DNA of 64,000 nt from Panulirus ornatus (Eukaryota; Arthropoda; Malacostraca; Decapoda; Palinuridae), in NCBI RefSeq assembly GCF_036320965.1, contig NC_092269.1, positions 36,273,343 to 36,337,342 of the forward strand, given 5' to 3'. Below, in pieces: positions 48,561 to 63,270 of the stretch (its first letter is position 1; each line of letters opens with the position of its first letter). Under the pieces are notes generated by a model. The model saw only the letters and a list, made by a program, of their open reading frames with translations, did no database searches and was not told the origin of the DNA. The position numbers and the translations under genes are program-made.

Positions 48561-49860
48561 TGGTAGGTGTGGTGATTGGCTGTAAGGCCGACGTGATTGG
48601 TGAGAGGATTGGGTTCAGGGAGTGCGATTGGTGTGGCCGAAACCCTGTTGAGGATTGGTTAGATCGCACTGTGTTGAGAAGCCGCCGTGGTAACGAATTC
48701 TTTGTCTGTGTCTTTGAGTACGACTCTACGACCCGTCTCAGACGCAGGCACGACCCCGGGACGCCACGTCACCACCCTTGAGCACGACGGTTCGATCCTT
48801 GAACGCTGACGTTATCATCTTTCGAGCGCGACTGTGAACGACCCCTGGATATCATGGCTTGGCCTCAGCCTTCGTCCACTGACCGTCACAGCAAAGGTTG
48901 AACTATGTTACACGGTGATCTCGTACCATCGTCCTTATGACTCGTAGCCCTCAAGGTTGAACTAATAGGGCGTGGTAACTGTTGTATGATATTTATAGCC
49001 TTTTTTTTTAAAGCCATTTACCCGCCCCCCAAAAAAAATCCCGGGCATATATTTTAAGGTGTACTGGTGTGATGAATGCTCGCGAAGCCATGGACAGCGA
49101 ACTGGGTTTTGATGTCGATGAATGTGTTGGCTGCAGCACCGCATCCATCCCGTCAGTTTCAAACAAAAATTAAGCAGTCCATCATGGGCGCGTGAATATT
49201 TTATCAGTGCCGTGTTTAACGCATTAGGACGGACATAATGGTTTTAATGTTGCAGTTAATGCCAAGTTCATTCGGCCGATCCGCGTCGGAAAGGATCCAG
49301 TGCGATTTCCCGCCTCGGGGTGGATTTCCAGTCGGGTCCTTTTGCCCTGCTCTCCAGAAAACCCCGACCCACTGAGTTTACTTTTCAAACGTGGGGTCTG
49401 ACAGTGGCACGCGTGGAGGTGTGTGTGTGTGTATGTGTAACATCTGCAGTGATTTTAGTGAGCGAAAGCTCGAGAGGCCCTGGGAACGGAGCGAGGTAGC
49501 AATTAATGGAAAAGCAAATCCATGTTTTTTACCTCATGTATGTACATAATTTTTTTTTCTAAATTGAAGGTAGTGAAAGTATGTATACCGTCCGTTTGGC
49601 CTTTAATGTATTAGCCTGGTGGGTGCAGTGCAGAAGTTTTTGGAGATATAGCCGGGTAGGTCGTACCACTGTAGAAGTTTGGACATATATGGCAGTGTCT
49701 TCTGCTGGCTCACACTGGGGTAAGTGTTCTCCAACACGGACGTGTCGTGGGCTGACCCCCGTCGTAAGTATTTTGCCAGCGTGGGGCCCCCGTCGTAAGC
49801 TTAATAAGCTTGGGGCTGTGTGAGGTCATGTTGGATACGTCTCAAAATCTGTGTGACCTC
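48560..49860. other. Largely single-copy interval
   Basis: Includes one short stretch of the dispersed CCTTGAGCACGACGG phrase at about 48770-48800. The remainder shows no repeats, RNA genes or coding signal. Confidence 0.5.
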
Positions 49861-49989
49861 CTCAGCCTCTCACACCCTCCCCCCCCCTCCACATGCGAAT
49901 TTCAAAACACCATCCCCCACCACCACCACCACCACTACACTCCACCCCGAGCACGACGGTGCAGTTCTTGGGGTACGACGTCCTCACAC

Positions 49990-50120
49990 TCCAACCTGAC
50001 ACCTCAGGGTCAGGTCAAAGGCCTGGGACACGTCGTACCTCCCCCAAGAGTCGTTCCTTCGTATTCGTCAGGGAGTCCGAACTGTCGTCGTGCTCAAGAG
50101 TCGTGCGTTCGTGTTATCAC
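49990..50120 (+). repeat. Dispersed GTCGTGCTCAAGAGTCGTG repeat, further copy
   Basis: TCAGGGTCAGGTCAAAGGCC, CGTCGTACC and GTCGTGCTCAAGAGTCGTG occur in the order seen at 39950 and 44925. Confidence 0.5.
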
Positions 50121-50143
50121 AGCCATGTAACGTAACATCGACG

Positions 50144-50868
<725 letters not shown>

Positions 50869-51020
50869 TTTATTTACCAAATGGCGTCCTAGCTTCGTCT
50901 CTTCGATGTATATCGATTGACTTACATTTCTCTCTTGTGTCTCCCCTGATGATGTGATTATTACACGAAAGTGCACCTGGGAATTTATCGTGTTTCGTTT
51001 TCCCCAGTGGACTCATAGGA

Positions 51021-51024
<4 letters not shown>
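50869..51024 (+). mobile_element. 155 bp (TA)n-anchored element, near-complete copy
   Basis: It aligns with 19447-19607 and 58994-59147 from TTTACCAAATGGCGTCC through CCCCTGATGATGTGATTATT to GTGGACTCATAGGAATATAT, and runs directly into (TA)n. Confidence 0.82.

Positions 51025-51104
<80 letters not shown>
51020..51104. repeat. (TA)n microsatellite
   Basis: A TA run of about 85 bp with one CA step near 51031. Confidence 0.95.
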
Positions 51105-51106
<2 letters not shown>

Positions 51107-51572
51107 AATTTAGATTTTTTTCTGAGTTGATATATTGTGGAAAAAGTGGTAATATATAGTCGAGGTCATGTCGATATCATTTGTTCTGGCTCTGTAATCT
51201 TTGTAACTTCAGTTGACAGAATTAATGGACCCGCGTATGCACGGCTGTAGTATTTTTACGAAATAGAAATTGTCTGTCTGGATAGCTGGTATTTATAGTT
51301 TCCCAGCCGGTTCTGGAAACCTCCCGCTGGTTGAGATATGTTTGCCCGGGGTCTATAGTTGTCTGTGATGGTGAACCATCTCATCCAACAAGACCAAATG
51401 AGTGTGTGTTAATGCCACATGTTTTTGTTATTTCAGAGAAAAAAAATTCTCCTTTTTATGTATATATTGTTATTTTCTCTAGTTCTGGGGCATGCCACAG
51501 GGGCTTCGAACACCACACAGGGGCACAGATTTCTTCAACTGGATGGCAATTCCTTGACAGATCATATGCTTA

Positions 51573-51575
<3 letters not shown>

Positions 51576-51650
<75 letters not shown>

Positions 51651-51780
51651 TGTGTATTGACGTGTTATTGTAGACCGGATTATTACCGTACCCTGACATA
51701 TAGATATTATTCGTGAGTGTGATTACAGTTTGTGTGCAACGTAGTTTTAAAACTGGGCTGCCGTGTGCCGCTCAATCTTG

Positions 51781-51860
<80 letters not shown>

Positions 51861-51861
51861 T
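51576..51861. repeat. (TA)n at 51576-51647 and 51784-51861
   Basis: Two long TA arrays separated by about 135 bp of AT-rich sequence. The second has one CA step near 51843. Confidence 0.95.
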
Positions 51862-52020
51862 TAGTGCATATGTACATCTTTCATATCTCGAACCTCTTAA
51901 CGTTAGCCTGCTTTCACGTTGGCGAAATGCGAAAATCCGACATTAGTTTGAGCTCTGCTGAATTAAGAATGATTTGAAAAAATATTCTGAAAATGGTGGA
52001 GGTTTTCAACGGATGTTTTG

Positions 52021-52215
<195 letters not shown>

Positions 52216-52268
<53 letters not shown>
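52216..52268. repeat. (GA)n microsatellite
   Basis: A pure GA run of about 53 bp that truncates the element next to it. Confidence 0.95.
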
Positions 52269-52272
<4 letters not shown>

Positions 52273-52485
52273 GAGGTTCGAAACCCCCCACAAGTTCTGC
52301 ATCGGGTCAGAGCAGCCAAAGCCAGGGTGGTGCTAACACCGCCTACATGGGTTCAGCAACAAAAGACGTTCGTCGCCTCGGAACACACCACCAGACACCT
52401 CCCTCCCAACACCTGCTACACGTCTTTGCACTCCACGCCAAGAGCATTGCAGCTGCGCAAGCAAACTGTGTTAAACCAGGCATGC

Positions 52486-52489
<4 letters not shown>

Positions 52490-52554
<65 letters not shown>
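52490..52554. repeat. (CA)n microsatellite
   Basis: A pure CA run of about 65 bp. Confidence 0.95.
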
Positions 52555-52557
<3 letters not shown>

Positions 52558-52804
52558 TGCTGTGTTAGCCACATTCTCTTCATTTACGTCACTAAGCACA
52601 GCCCCCGTGACGCGCAGGAGGATAACAGAGCCACACACACACAGCGCCCACATTACAGGCTCAGATCGGGTTTATTTTAAGCTCCCTTGCGTACGACGGC
52701 TGCGTACGACGGGCCGGGTTAAGAGCACAGTCGTGCTCTTGAGTATTAAGTGGAATTATAGATATTGTTGATGAATTGTCATAAAATATGGCAGTTTTTT
52801 AATA

Positions 52805-53105
52805 CATGAGGTGACCTGGTCCTTGAATGTGGACCTGCAGATGGTGACCTGGTCCCTGAGTGTGGACCTGCAGCTGGTGACCTGGTCCCTGAGTGTGGAC
52901 CTGCAGGTGGTGACCTGGTCCCTGAGTGTGGACCTGCAGATGGTGACCTGGTCCCTGAGTGTGGACCTGCAGGTGGTGACATGGTCCCTGAGTGTGGACC
53001 TGCAGATGGTGACCTGGTCCCTGAGTGGACCTGCAGGTGGTGACATGGTCCCTGAGTGTGGACCTGCAGGTGGTGACCTGGTCCTTGCGTGGACCTGCAG
53101 GAGTG
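52805..53105 (+). repeat. 33 bp minisatellite, about nine copies
   Basis: The unit is keyed on GGTGACCTGGTCCCTGAGTG and a GGACCTGCAG block. Variation is mostly GCAGATGG/GCAGGTGG/GCAGCTGG and CTGG/ATGG. Two copies are shorter (GAGTGGACC). Open frames on both strands follow from 33 being a multiple of three. Confidence 0.95.
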
Positions 53106-53935
53106 TTGCCAGGTTACGAAGTAAACTTCTCAATCGAGTTCATAAGAATGAAAAGAAAAAAATTTTCAGATTATTTGATCATATGTCTGGACCCACCTGG
53201 CGTCGTGAAAAATTAATAAAAATTTTTTCAAAAACGATTGAAAAAAAAAAATGTTTAGGTCACACGCCATGATGTTTATCAGCGGTTTAAATGTCTGCAA
53301 AAATGACAAGAGGGAAGATGTCGGTCTCAGTAGCCAGAATTGATTTCCAGATGATTAAATTAAAAGGGGAAAGAAAAAAAAATACATTGTGAAGTCTCGG
53401 GAAAAAATTACACGACGATTGTAAAGTCTTCACTTTGTTTACTGGCAGACTTGATTAAGCGTACGAGTGACACCCAAAGATAGATCGGGGTTATGAATTG
53501 TGATCTCCTTAGTCTCTGTTTGAGACCATTTAGGGGAGAGACAAAATCCTGCCCTTACCATTCAACTAGATTGAGAAATGAGGAACAAAAATAGCTCGGT
53601 TGATCTGGACAGAGTATAAGTTAATATTAATTTTTTTTGGAATGATTTTAAAGAGAGATTGAGGAATCTGCACAGAAAGTTGACCCTGGGGGGCGGCGCT
53701 TGAGGATGCAAACAACTGACTGCCTTCCGTAATGAGGAATTTAATAAGGGTTCCAGAAGGTCCCAGTTTTCATAAAATCTCCATACAAATTTCGCCTCTT
53801 GATGCCGGGCGAATGGGACGTGTGGGGGCAAGGGGTTGCCGGAGGCCTCCGCTGGCGCTGATAGGTGAGTGGGGGGAGGGGGGGGGGTGGAAAACAAAGC
53901 TACATGAACAGATGAACTGAACGGAGCAGCGACAT

Positions 53936-53938
<3 letters not shown>
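53106..53938. other. Non-repetitive, A/T-rich interval
   Basis: Several A-tracts (53150-53250) and no domain-bearing ORF. Confidence 0.55.

Positions 53939-54005
<67 letters not shown>
53939..54005. repeat. (GA)n microsatellite
   Basis: A pure GA run of about 67 bp. Confidence 0.96.
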
Positions 54006-54010
<5 letters not shown>

Positions 54011-54902
54011 CTTCAGCACCTAATTGAATACAAGGTAATTTGATTCGATTGGGTTGGGTCAAGTCGGTGAGAGGTTTGGTTGCATCAGGCAGTAGTTTTT
54101 GGTTGAACTTTTCAAGAGGCGGTTGATGAACAGTTCTGTTGAACTTCTTGTAAAGAACAGTAGGCCCCGGACTGGCGCTTCGAACTGGAGAGTATGGTTT
54201 GAGGATGAAGCGTTCGAATCCCGCAGTGAGGCATTTGAATCCGTAGCGAACGTTGGGTCGAACCTTGGCAGTGAACGGAAGGGGCAAAGGAGGGAGGTGA
54301 AGATTGACACACTTGAACGGGAAAGTCGATTATTCAAGAGAGAAAAGTCAGAGGAGTTCCAGATACTGAAAAACACGAAGTGTTTTCAACAGACTGACGC
54401 TTTTGGAACGAGGGGCGGGGGGGTGTTAATAAGAAAGGCCATATTGACTTTAGAGTAGTAGTGTGAGATAAAGAAAACGGGGTAGATTGATAAAAGGGAT
54501 CATCAGAGAAGTAATTCGACATAAAGAAAATGGGATAGATTTAAAAAAAAAATGGGATCCGCTCGAAAGAAAACGAGGTAGGGTGTTCTCAAGCTTGGCA
54601 GTGAAGTAGTTGATTGTACAGTTTCGTGAGATTATTTGCCTCTGTTTATGTGGGTGGGATGATCTCCATGTTATGCCTATACTTTGGTGGTGAAGCAATC
54701 TTCATATATTTGCTCGAGTGAAGATAATTATCCAAAATTGCGGGTCTTGCTCGCGGGGGGGAGGGAGTCCGTAATTTCGCTCACAGCGAAGGGAGTGGAG
54801 TCCACTCAACATTACGACCACAGTGCTGTCGTGATGTCACACGTCACGTATTGAGAACAAAGCACACGTAGATTCTTGATATGTCTTATGCTCACACCAC
54901 TG

Positions 54903-54905
<3 letters not shown>
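54006..54905. other. Single-copy interval with an unassigned ORF
   Basis: The plus ORF at 54099-54458 (119 codons) is charged (E/K/R-rich) but I recognise no family, and its region contains phrases (TTCGAA, GAGGATGAAGCG, GAGGCATTTGAA) that look like an old tandem repeat. AAGAAAACGGGGTAG-type phrases repeat weakly at 54470-54590. I do not call a gene. Confidence 0.4.

Positions 54906-54979
<74 letters not shown>
54906..54979. repeat. (TA)n microsatellite
   Basis: A TA run of about 74 bp. Confidence 0.95.
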
Positions 54980-54980
<1 letters not shown>

Positions 54981-55026
54981 AAGAGATCACAATTAAGTGC
55001 GTGGTCTACTAAATTCATTTCTCACC

Positions 55027-55130
55027 ACAGCGAAATGAAACGCGATGAATTCCCTAGTGCACTTTAGTGTAATGATCACATCGTCAGGGGGAGATATAAG
55101 AAAGAAATACAACAGTCAGTTGATAGAAAG

Positions 55131-55131
<1 letters not shown>
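55027..55131 (-). mobile_element. 155 bp (TA)n-anchored element, diverged inverted copy
   Basis: The reverse complement shows CCCCTGACGATGTGATCATT and CACTAAAGTGCACTAGGGAA and then TTTCATTTCGCTGTGG. It is more diverged than the other copies and does not end on (TA)n at its 3' side, although (TA)n lies nearby on both sides. Confidence 0.65.

Positions 55132-55193
<62 letters not shown>
55132..55193. repeat. (TA)n microsatellite
   Basis: A TA run of about 62 bp at the 5' side of the inverted element. Confidence 0.95.
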
Positions 55194-55195
<2 letters not shown>

Positions 55196-55499
55196 GTGGA
55201 AACTAACAATGTATATAACCTCATTAAAGCTCGGCAATTTCAGTCTTATGTTCTCAGTGTAATTTATTGGACGTTGAACTTGACCCATCATTATGTTGTT
55301 GGCTCAGCTTGAGCTTGGCGAAGAGGGTTATTTAACTTTGTAATTGCCCCGGTTTTCGGAATTTTTAACCTCTTTCGCGGAATTGCTCTCCTCACTTACT
55401 TTAAACGCTGATAATAATGGGAGACGGGGTGGGTGGGGGCCAGAGAATTTTTGAAAGAAGTCCCGAGTCCCTTTTAAAAGAAATTAGTAAGGAGGTTAT

Positions 55500-55865
55500 C
55501 CTTTTCTACGTGGAAATTGTTAGGGAGGCTGCCCCTTTGTACGTGGAAATTATTGGCGAGATATCCCTCTTTACGTGGAAATTGTTGGGGAGATATCCCT
55601 CTTTACCTGGAAATTATTTGGAGACTATCCCTTTGTACGTGGAAATTATTGGGGAGACTATCCCTCTGCGTGGAAATTATTGGGAAGAATATCCCTCTAC
55701 GTGGAGATTATTGGGGAGACTACCATTGTATGTGGAAATTATTGGGAGACTATCCCTCTACGTGGAGATTATTGGGAGACTATCCCCTTTACGTGGAAGT
55801 TATTGGGAGACCATCCTTGTGTACGTGGAAATTATTGGGGAGACCATCCCTCTTCACGTGGTTTG
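55500..55865 (+). repeat. Degenerate minisatellite, unit about 30-35 bp
   Basis: About eleven copies of ACGTGGAAATTATTGGGGAG followed by ACTATCCCTCT-like sequence with frequent one- to three-base indels, which keeps all three plus frames open in parts. Confidence 0.9.
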
Positions 55866-56123
55866 ACGACCTGTCCAAAATTTTTTGGACAGCATCGCTG
55901 TCAAATCGTTCGTCGCGAGAGTTTCTTCGTCCGTAGGACGGTGCCTTGAGGACGAGGTCGTGTCAGGCGCACTCCAGCTGGCTCGGGGAAGTTGGTGATG
56001 TTGGCTGGTGTGTGTTAAGGCGCGTCATGCCCGGGTGCAGGAAGGGGACCAGGATCTTCCCTTATCCTAACCTTCGTCCTGTGGGTACGTTATGAAGCAC
56101 CCACCATGCCTTGTGTGTGTGTA

Positions 56124-56127
<4 letters not shown>

Positions 56128-56168
<41 letters not shown>

Positions 56169-56352
56169 ATCTGGCACAGTTAATTTATCTGGTACATTCC
56201 CAGCGCACTGTGTGCTATAGTACAGGAGGGAGACATTCTGTTACATTCCGATTGTACAATGTGCTGTAGCACAGGAGGGGGGTTATCTTACACATCCCCC
56301 CCCCCCCCCTCACAGAACGCCATGTGGTACACCATCGCATCTGGTACAGATC

Positions 56353-56408
<56 letters not shown>
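56128..56408. repeat. (GT)n at 56128-56167 and 56358-56408
   Basis: Two GT arrays. The segment between contains a short duplicated phrase (TACAGGAGGG, CACAGGAGGG) and a C12 tract near 56299. Confidence 0.94.
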
Positions 56409-56410
<2 letters not shown>

Positions 56411-56574
56411 AATGTACCTCTACCATCTGCAAGGCCTCTCCAGCTCAGGGGGGGGGGGGTGTACTTTTACGGGGCTTGGAGTTGGATATGCAAATAAGGC
56501 AACGTCTGTGGTTGATCTTTGGGATAAGCTGACACGTTAGGTAAGGGAGGCGAAGGCTTGCCTGCGACCCTGAA

Positions 56575-56795
56575 AAGAGCAGACGTGTATGGCTATACAA
56601 GCTCTTGTAGAGGGTATGATCCTACTTAGAGCAGACATATGGCTATACAAGCACTTGTAGAGTTTATGATCCTACCTAGAGCAGACATATGGCTATATAA
56701 GCACTTGTAGTGGCTATGACCCTACTTAGAGCAGACATATGGCTATACAAGCACTTGTAGAGGGTATGATCCTACCTAGAGCAGACATGTGGCTG
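56575..56795 (+). repeat. 50 bp minisatellite, about four and a half copies
   Basis: AGAGCAGACATATGGCTATA and then CAAGCACTTGTAGAG, TATGATCCTAC blocks repeat at exactly 50 bp (unit boundaries at about 56628, 56678, 56728, 56778). Confidence 0.95.
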
Positions 56796-56880
56796 TAGAG
56801 GTTGAAGTGTCAAGATGGAAAAGTAGATTGAAGCCAAGAGGCGAAGGAGAGACGCCGCGTACATGGCTTGACCTCCCATT

Positions 56881-56882
<2 letters not shown>

Positions 56883-56953
<71 letters not shown>
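56883..56953. repeat. (CT)n microsatellite
   Basis: A pure CT run of about 71 bp. Confidence 0.96.
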
Positions 56954-56954
<1 letters not shown>

Positions 56955-57167
56955 GCTTCTCCTGTGTAACAGGAGCTGTGGATGTCCCGCCCCCAGTCGA
57001 TGATCCATACCGACCTTGCTTGTTGGCAGGAAAATTTGCTTAAGCGCTTTCGTGTATTTCAAGTGCATCTGTGATCGTCACTTGTCTGCTTGCGAACTTG
57101 TTAATTGTACTGATGACTGGGCAGTAGCGTTTGCTGTGGTGTTCGGGTTCTTGCTCTCATTCTGGCT

Positions 57168-57172
<5 letters not shown>

Positions 57173-57207
<35 letters not shown>

Positions 57208-57392
57208 AGAATACTTAATCCTTCTCGACTTTGTACCAATACAGAGAGTGAGTCAGTCCATCGCTTTAAAATCCACACGACCCCCTCCCCCCACTTCTTC
57301 CCTCCCAACACTCCACATAAAGCATAGCTTGTGAGAGGATCGGGCTTGTGGAAGACACAAAGAGAGTAGTTAGGAGAGAGAGAGAGAGAGAG
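57173..57392. repeat. Short (GA)n arrays
   Basis: GA runs at about 57173-57202 and 57376-57392. Confidence 0.9.
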
Positions 57393-58379
57393 TGGAATGG
57401 ACCCCTTTAGCATTACTTGATGTGGAAGCAGTGACTTGGTTAGATTCATAATAAAAGAAAAAAAACGAGCATATTTTTTTTTTACCCCTATTTCTTTCTA
57501 TTCCTCACTTGTAATATTGGATCTCAAAACAGACCGGTTCACCCCAGCTGTTATTATAAACATTTCGGATGTGATCATCTCTCCTCCACTCTATTCTGGG
57601 AACCCCACGATGAATATCAATTCTGGTCTCCCGAATTCTGGGATGTGGTTGTATAGACGTCGAACCCATTATTTCTCGCAGGTAGTTGCTCCACATATGC
57701 CTTACTCGTCCTAGTATGAAATACAGGTCCACGTACCTGGAGTAAGGGCTCTCTCACGCCTCTGTGCCTTCTTATTAACCTTGACTCAGTCACAGCTCTT
57801 CGGCCAACCTTTTCCCTCCACTTAGTGTCGCGTCCCTGTGTCTCTGTTCCGCTGTTATGTCATGCGCTGATCTCGTTGGTTGCCTCCGTGTGTTTTCAAG
57901 CCACTTGAGTGTGGCTGCTGCTTCCCTTAGGTTCTGTTACGAGACGAACCACACGAGGATTGACCGTTATAATGCCACCTTTCTCCTCCTCCTCCTGGAA
58001 CAGCGAAGCTGTGGCATTCTCTGCCGTCTTTCCCTCATACCACCCTGTAAGACTTCTCCTAAGGTTTGCAAGCACCTGAAAGGCCCAGATTAATCCTTTT
58101 TACGGTCGGTTATCTCAGAGAAGCTCAGATTATTCTCCTCGACATTTCGTTTTCTGTAGAAACAAATTAATCTCGTCTACTTTCGTTTTCTCCGACTTCG
58201 CATTTTCTTTCATCCAAGATGGCAAGAGGGCGCGTTTTTGCTTGTGCCATGTTGGTAGCAGGAAGGAAATAAAGAGGGAGGATTGAAGGGGGAATATAGA
58301 GGCATACACCAGGGAGGGAAAAAATAGCGACCCAGGGGGACACCAATGGAGGAATATATAGAGGAAAGAGGTGAGAGGT

Positions 58380-58383
<4 letters not shown>
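57393..58383. other. Single-copy interval, possible decayed element ORF on the minus strand
   Basis: The minus-strand frame at 57732-57505 (75 codons) has basic phrases such as RGVPRIEWRRDDHIRN that faintly recall the C-terminal region of retrotransposon polyproteins. Length and divergence are too poor for a call. Confidence 0.3.
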
Positions 58384-58454
<71 letters not shown>

Positions 58455-58706
58455 AAGTGAGACGTCCTGTGAGAGGGGGGGAGGGGGAGGGGGGGAGGGT
58501 AGGAAGTGAGAGGTCCGATGAGTGAGGGAGAGAAGGAGGCGAGAGAGCTTAGGAGAGTGAGTGAGGGGGAACGGGGTAAGGGATCGTGTGAGAGAGGGTG
58601 AGAGTGAGGTAGACATGGGACGTAAATGGCAGTGGTGAAGCTATGGGGTTCGGCCTTTGAATAGGAATGACCCCACCCTCGCTATCCCTCCACCCTCTCC
58701 TCCTCA

Positions 58707-58779
<73 letters not shown>
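58384..58779. repeat. (GA)n 58384-58445 and (CT)n 58710-58779
   Basis: Mirrored arrays about 265 bp apart. The space between begins with a GGGAGGGGGAGGGGGGGAGG stretch (about 58446-58505). Confidence 0.95.
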
Positions 58780-58780
<1 letters not shown>

Positions 58781-58993
58781 CCCCAGCCTTGCGCAAACAC
58801 CGAGAGTGGAGTTCAAGGTAATCACGACGTCGGAGTTGGCCCTTAAGGTGGAGGGCTAGCGCGTAGTTATCACCACAGGAAAACGCCGTGGTCACGCAGA
58901 ACGACTCATACGAGTTCTTAGACGACGATTTGTATACTGTTTATATACTGTTTTGAGACTTTGGGCGTCACCATGCGACCGAGTGCTCTAACT

Positions 58994-59974
<981 letters not shown>

Positions 59975-60117
59975 GGTACTTGTATATCGACTATCTCTTA
60001 GGGCAGAATGAACGTCTGGGTTGGCAGAGGGGCCGACTGTCGCGCCCAGGAATCGAACTCGGCTAGGGCAGTGCGTCAATCACGTTGAGAGACTCCGTCC
60101 ACTACACCACGGAAGCC
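59975..60117 (-). mobile_element. tRNA-derived SINE, full-length-like copy
   Basis: On the minus strand the A box TGGTGTAGTGG (60109-60099) is a perfect consensus match and the B box AGTTCGATTCC (60059-60049) matches 10 of 11 positions, 39 nt downstream. The body (about 59980-60045) shares ATGAAC, CTGGGT and the ATCGAC phrase with the SINE at 6241-6384. No dinucleotide tail is present at the minus-strand 3' end here. Confidence 0.78.
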
Positions 60118-60120
60118 CCG

Positions 60121-60355
60121 TGTGTGTGTGTGTGTGTGTGTGTGCGTTGGGTCGTGTCTGGTTATGTATGATAATTTATGTTTACGTCTTGCAGTTTCGC
60201 CCGACTTTGTTTATATTGCTGGCGGGAAGTTGGTTTTAGTTGGGCAACAGACCAGACCGCTTCCATGCGTACTATGCTCCATGACGACACCACCACCACC
60301 CCACACACACACACACACACACCACCACCACCTCCACCACCACCTCCACCACCAC
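60121..60355. repeat. (GT)n 60121-60144; (CA)n and (ACC)n 60300-60355
   Basis: A short GT array next to the SINE head, then a CA run passing into CACCACCACCTCCACCACC-type trinucleotide sequence. Confidence 0.92.
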
Positions 60356-62960
60356 CTCTCTTGGGTTCACTCCTCCCCAACCTTCCATGTTCCATGACGA
60401 CCCCCTCCTCTCTTGCGTTCAGTGCCGCCCCCCCCCCCCAGTCGTCCATGCTTCTCTGGGTCTTTAAGCTCACCAGGGCTTCATAGTTGTGTGTGTGTTC
60501 CACGCCGCTAACTGCTTCAGGCTGTCTGGGGGCCTCAGAACTACCCTAGAGTGGGCCACCGTACCTACGTAAGCTCCGTGCTACCCAGGACTTCGTGAGG
60601 TCCATGGTTGGTTTTACGTTACTCGTGGCTACACTGTGCCCTTGCCCTCACGAGGCTTGGCTTCTCATTTCACCCTACCTCACACACGCGGTCTACAGTC
60701 TTCTAGGCTCCTCAGTACCTCAGGCCTCAACCCTGCCTACCCACCTAGGGCTGACCACCGCCATCCGGAACTCTTTAAGCTAAATATTCCCCTCTGCTTA
60801 AGGTCTCTAGCTAGGGCTTTTCGACCTATTCACAAGTTTCCGTAGGGCTGTGGCGGTGGGCCCACGGAGAGAAATATCCAACTTTTAGCTTTTCCCTCTG
60901 TTGAGGATGGCTTTAGTTAGAACACAAGTTTTAATGAGATATTCCTTTGGAATTTTATCTTCAAAACTGGGCCGCCTTGCTAGAGCAAAGTGGGATGTGG
61001 TTGGGGTGGGTGAGGAGGAGAAGACTAATGGTTGTATAGAGGTTGGCGGGTTTCGTTTCTAGCAGTGCTCTTGTGTTGCCGATATCAGCGTTCCCTCAAT
61101 GCATCTCCGTACTTGGTGGGAAGTCCCGATGCCTCCCAGTCGTCTGCTCTCTTGCTTCGCTCAGTCATAAGACTAAGCATTTCTGCAGACACTCACCGTG
61201 AGTGCATCATGCTCCGACCTACGTTACCGTTTTCCCCACTTACCTCTGCCATACCTTTCCGTACCCTCCTCCTCCTCCTCCTCCTCCTCCTCCTCTTCAG
61301 AAGTAGAACCTGTCACTATTCGCCTTCTCATTATTCGATGGTGAGGGAATTCCATAGGGTGTCCAATCTCCCTCGAGAAAATATATGATAAAAAAAAAAA
61401 AATATGATGACACTGAAGGACTTGTACGATGACCTCAGTGGAGTTATCACCGAAGTGAAACCGACCGAATGTGACACCCTTGGATAGACCCTTGTTAATC
61501 ATCACCTGAGCTTAAACTGCCAGCCAGACCCCCAGGCTCGAACGAGGTTAAGTACAGATTGTTAATTCTAATTGATTTGGCCTCCTCGGCTCTCCTGGAG
61601 AGGGAGAAAAAAGGGACTCCACTTACATCAGATGAGTCAATTGTTGACCAAAGTTCCAGGATTTTTTTTTCCCTCTCTCTTTTTAATATTGGGTTAACTC
61701 AACTACGTCGACATTTTTATTTTTAAAGGCTTCGTCTTTTTTTTTTTTTTTTTGTAAGGATTAGGGGAAGTAGGATGGGTGGTAGGTTAAGATGGGGAAG
61801 GGGGCGTTGTTCTAGGCATTGTTACGGCGATATATGTGTGCTAGGAATGTCTTCCCTCTGCAGTGTGACCTAGGAAAACAGATGCAGAGTTACCTTGAAT
61901 TATATTTTATATTAGATGTATTATAATATAGTGTATTGTATTATTTGATTTATTATATTGATTATATTAACTCATGCTCACCTTTCTCTGTTGCTCACTT
62001 TTCTCTGTTGCGTCCACTCTGAAGGCTGTACTACAGGGTAACGGATTATTCATACCAAGGGAGTCATAAGGTGTCCATCGTGTAACTGTTACTTAAGATG
62101 GTATTGAGCCTCGACCTTGCTTCCCTGTAGAAAGGTGGTGTACTACAGAAGACAGGGGAAGGTGTGCGATCATTTCCCGTTGATGCGTCGCTCCTCTCTA
62201 TCCTCCAGGAACAAGACGGTTAAAGCATTCTTTTTTTTTCCCCCTATGATTATAAAGAAATAAATAACGCCAGTGTTTTGAATTTCTTCCGAGTGAGTCT
62301 CACGGACGAAGGAGGAACAGCGTGTCGTAAATTCGGCCTCTGGCCCTCCGTGGATTATTTCCGAACAGCGTAGATTATGAAGCCCTCCCGGGCACCGCCG
62401 TCTCGCAGGATCCCCGGGAGTCTCCTGTGATCTCCAGTGTGTAATGAAGTTTGTGGGTTAGTGTGGCCTCTCGCTTGATCTATGGCCCGCGCAGCTGAAG
62501 TGGGTGGACGAGGAGCCCTCTCTGAAAATCTGAAGGTCCACAGGGCGTTCAAATAGATGGCGGGCGTCGATAATCCTCCTCTGGCCTTGTTGTTATTTCA
62601 AAATGCATGTAGTATGTTTTCGAACACCTCCAGAGGGAGTGGGAGAAAAAAAAGAGATAGTGCACAAAGGCTCAAAACGAAAATAGGTTCGTTCGGTTTT
62701 ACTCTCTTTTGTGTTTTATTTTTGCGAGGGTTGTTTTGTGGGGTCGAGGTGGTGGAGGGTTGTAGTGCCATCGTCCGGCGGTGTTGTGGAGGTTGTAGTG
62801 GGCCCTCATGCTGGTGTTGGGTTTTAGTGGGGGTGTGTTGTGATGATGGCAGTGGCTTCGTGGATTGATATATATATCGTCGTTGATTTGGGCGGACGGA
62901 CTTGCTCCTGTGGATGGTGAGGGTAGGGGAGGTTGTTGCTCGTGTTAATGAGGATGATAG
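60356..62960. other. Longest microsatellite-poor interval
   Basis: About 2.6 kb with only a (CTC)n run near 61266-61295 and T-tracts at 61738-61755. No ORF over about 155 codons and no recognisable domain. AT-rich around 61890-61975. Exons too short to see by eye cannot be excluded. Confidence 0.5.
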
Positions 62961-62964
62961 TACT

Positions 62965-63270
62965 TGGATGAGCCAGATAACAGATGACCTCATGGTCTGT
63001 GATGAGGTCGTCTGTTGGATGCCATGAGAAAGCCAGACAACAGAACGTTTGATGTCTGTCACAAGGTCATCCGCTGGAGGACCGGGGGAAAGCCAGATAA
63101 CAGAAGACCCGACGGTCTATGACGAGGTGTCATCCGCTGGAGGACGTGGGAAAGCCAGATAACAGAAGACCCGACGGTCTATGACGAGGTGTCATCCGCT
63201 GGAGGACGTGGGAAAGCCAGGTAACAGAAGACCCGACGGTCTATGACGAGGGTCGTCCGCTGGAGGACAG
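62965..63270 (+). repeat. 62 bp minisatellite, about five copies
   Basis: AAAGCCAGATAACAGAAGAC then CCGACGGTCTATGACGAGG and TCATCCGCTGGAGGAC blocks. The last three copies are nearly identical at 62 bp spacing; the first two are diverged. Confidence 0.93.

Noticed and set aside
53562..54287. 241-codon minus ORF
   Set aside because: It crosses the (GA)n array at 53939-54005, giving a Ser-Leu run, and neither flank resembles a known protein.
57505..57732. Possible C-terminal fragment of a retrotransposon ORF on the minus strand
   Set aside because: Only a basic stretch (RGVPRIEWRRDDHIRN) is suggestive. There is no adjacent RT motif and 75 codons are too few to decide.
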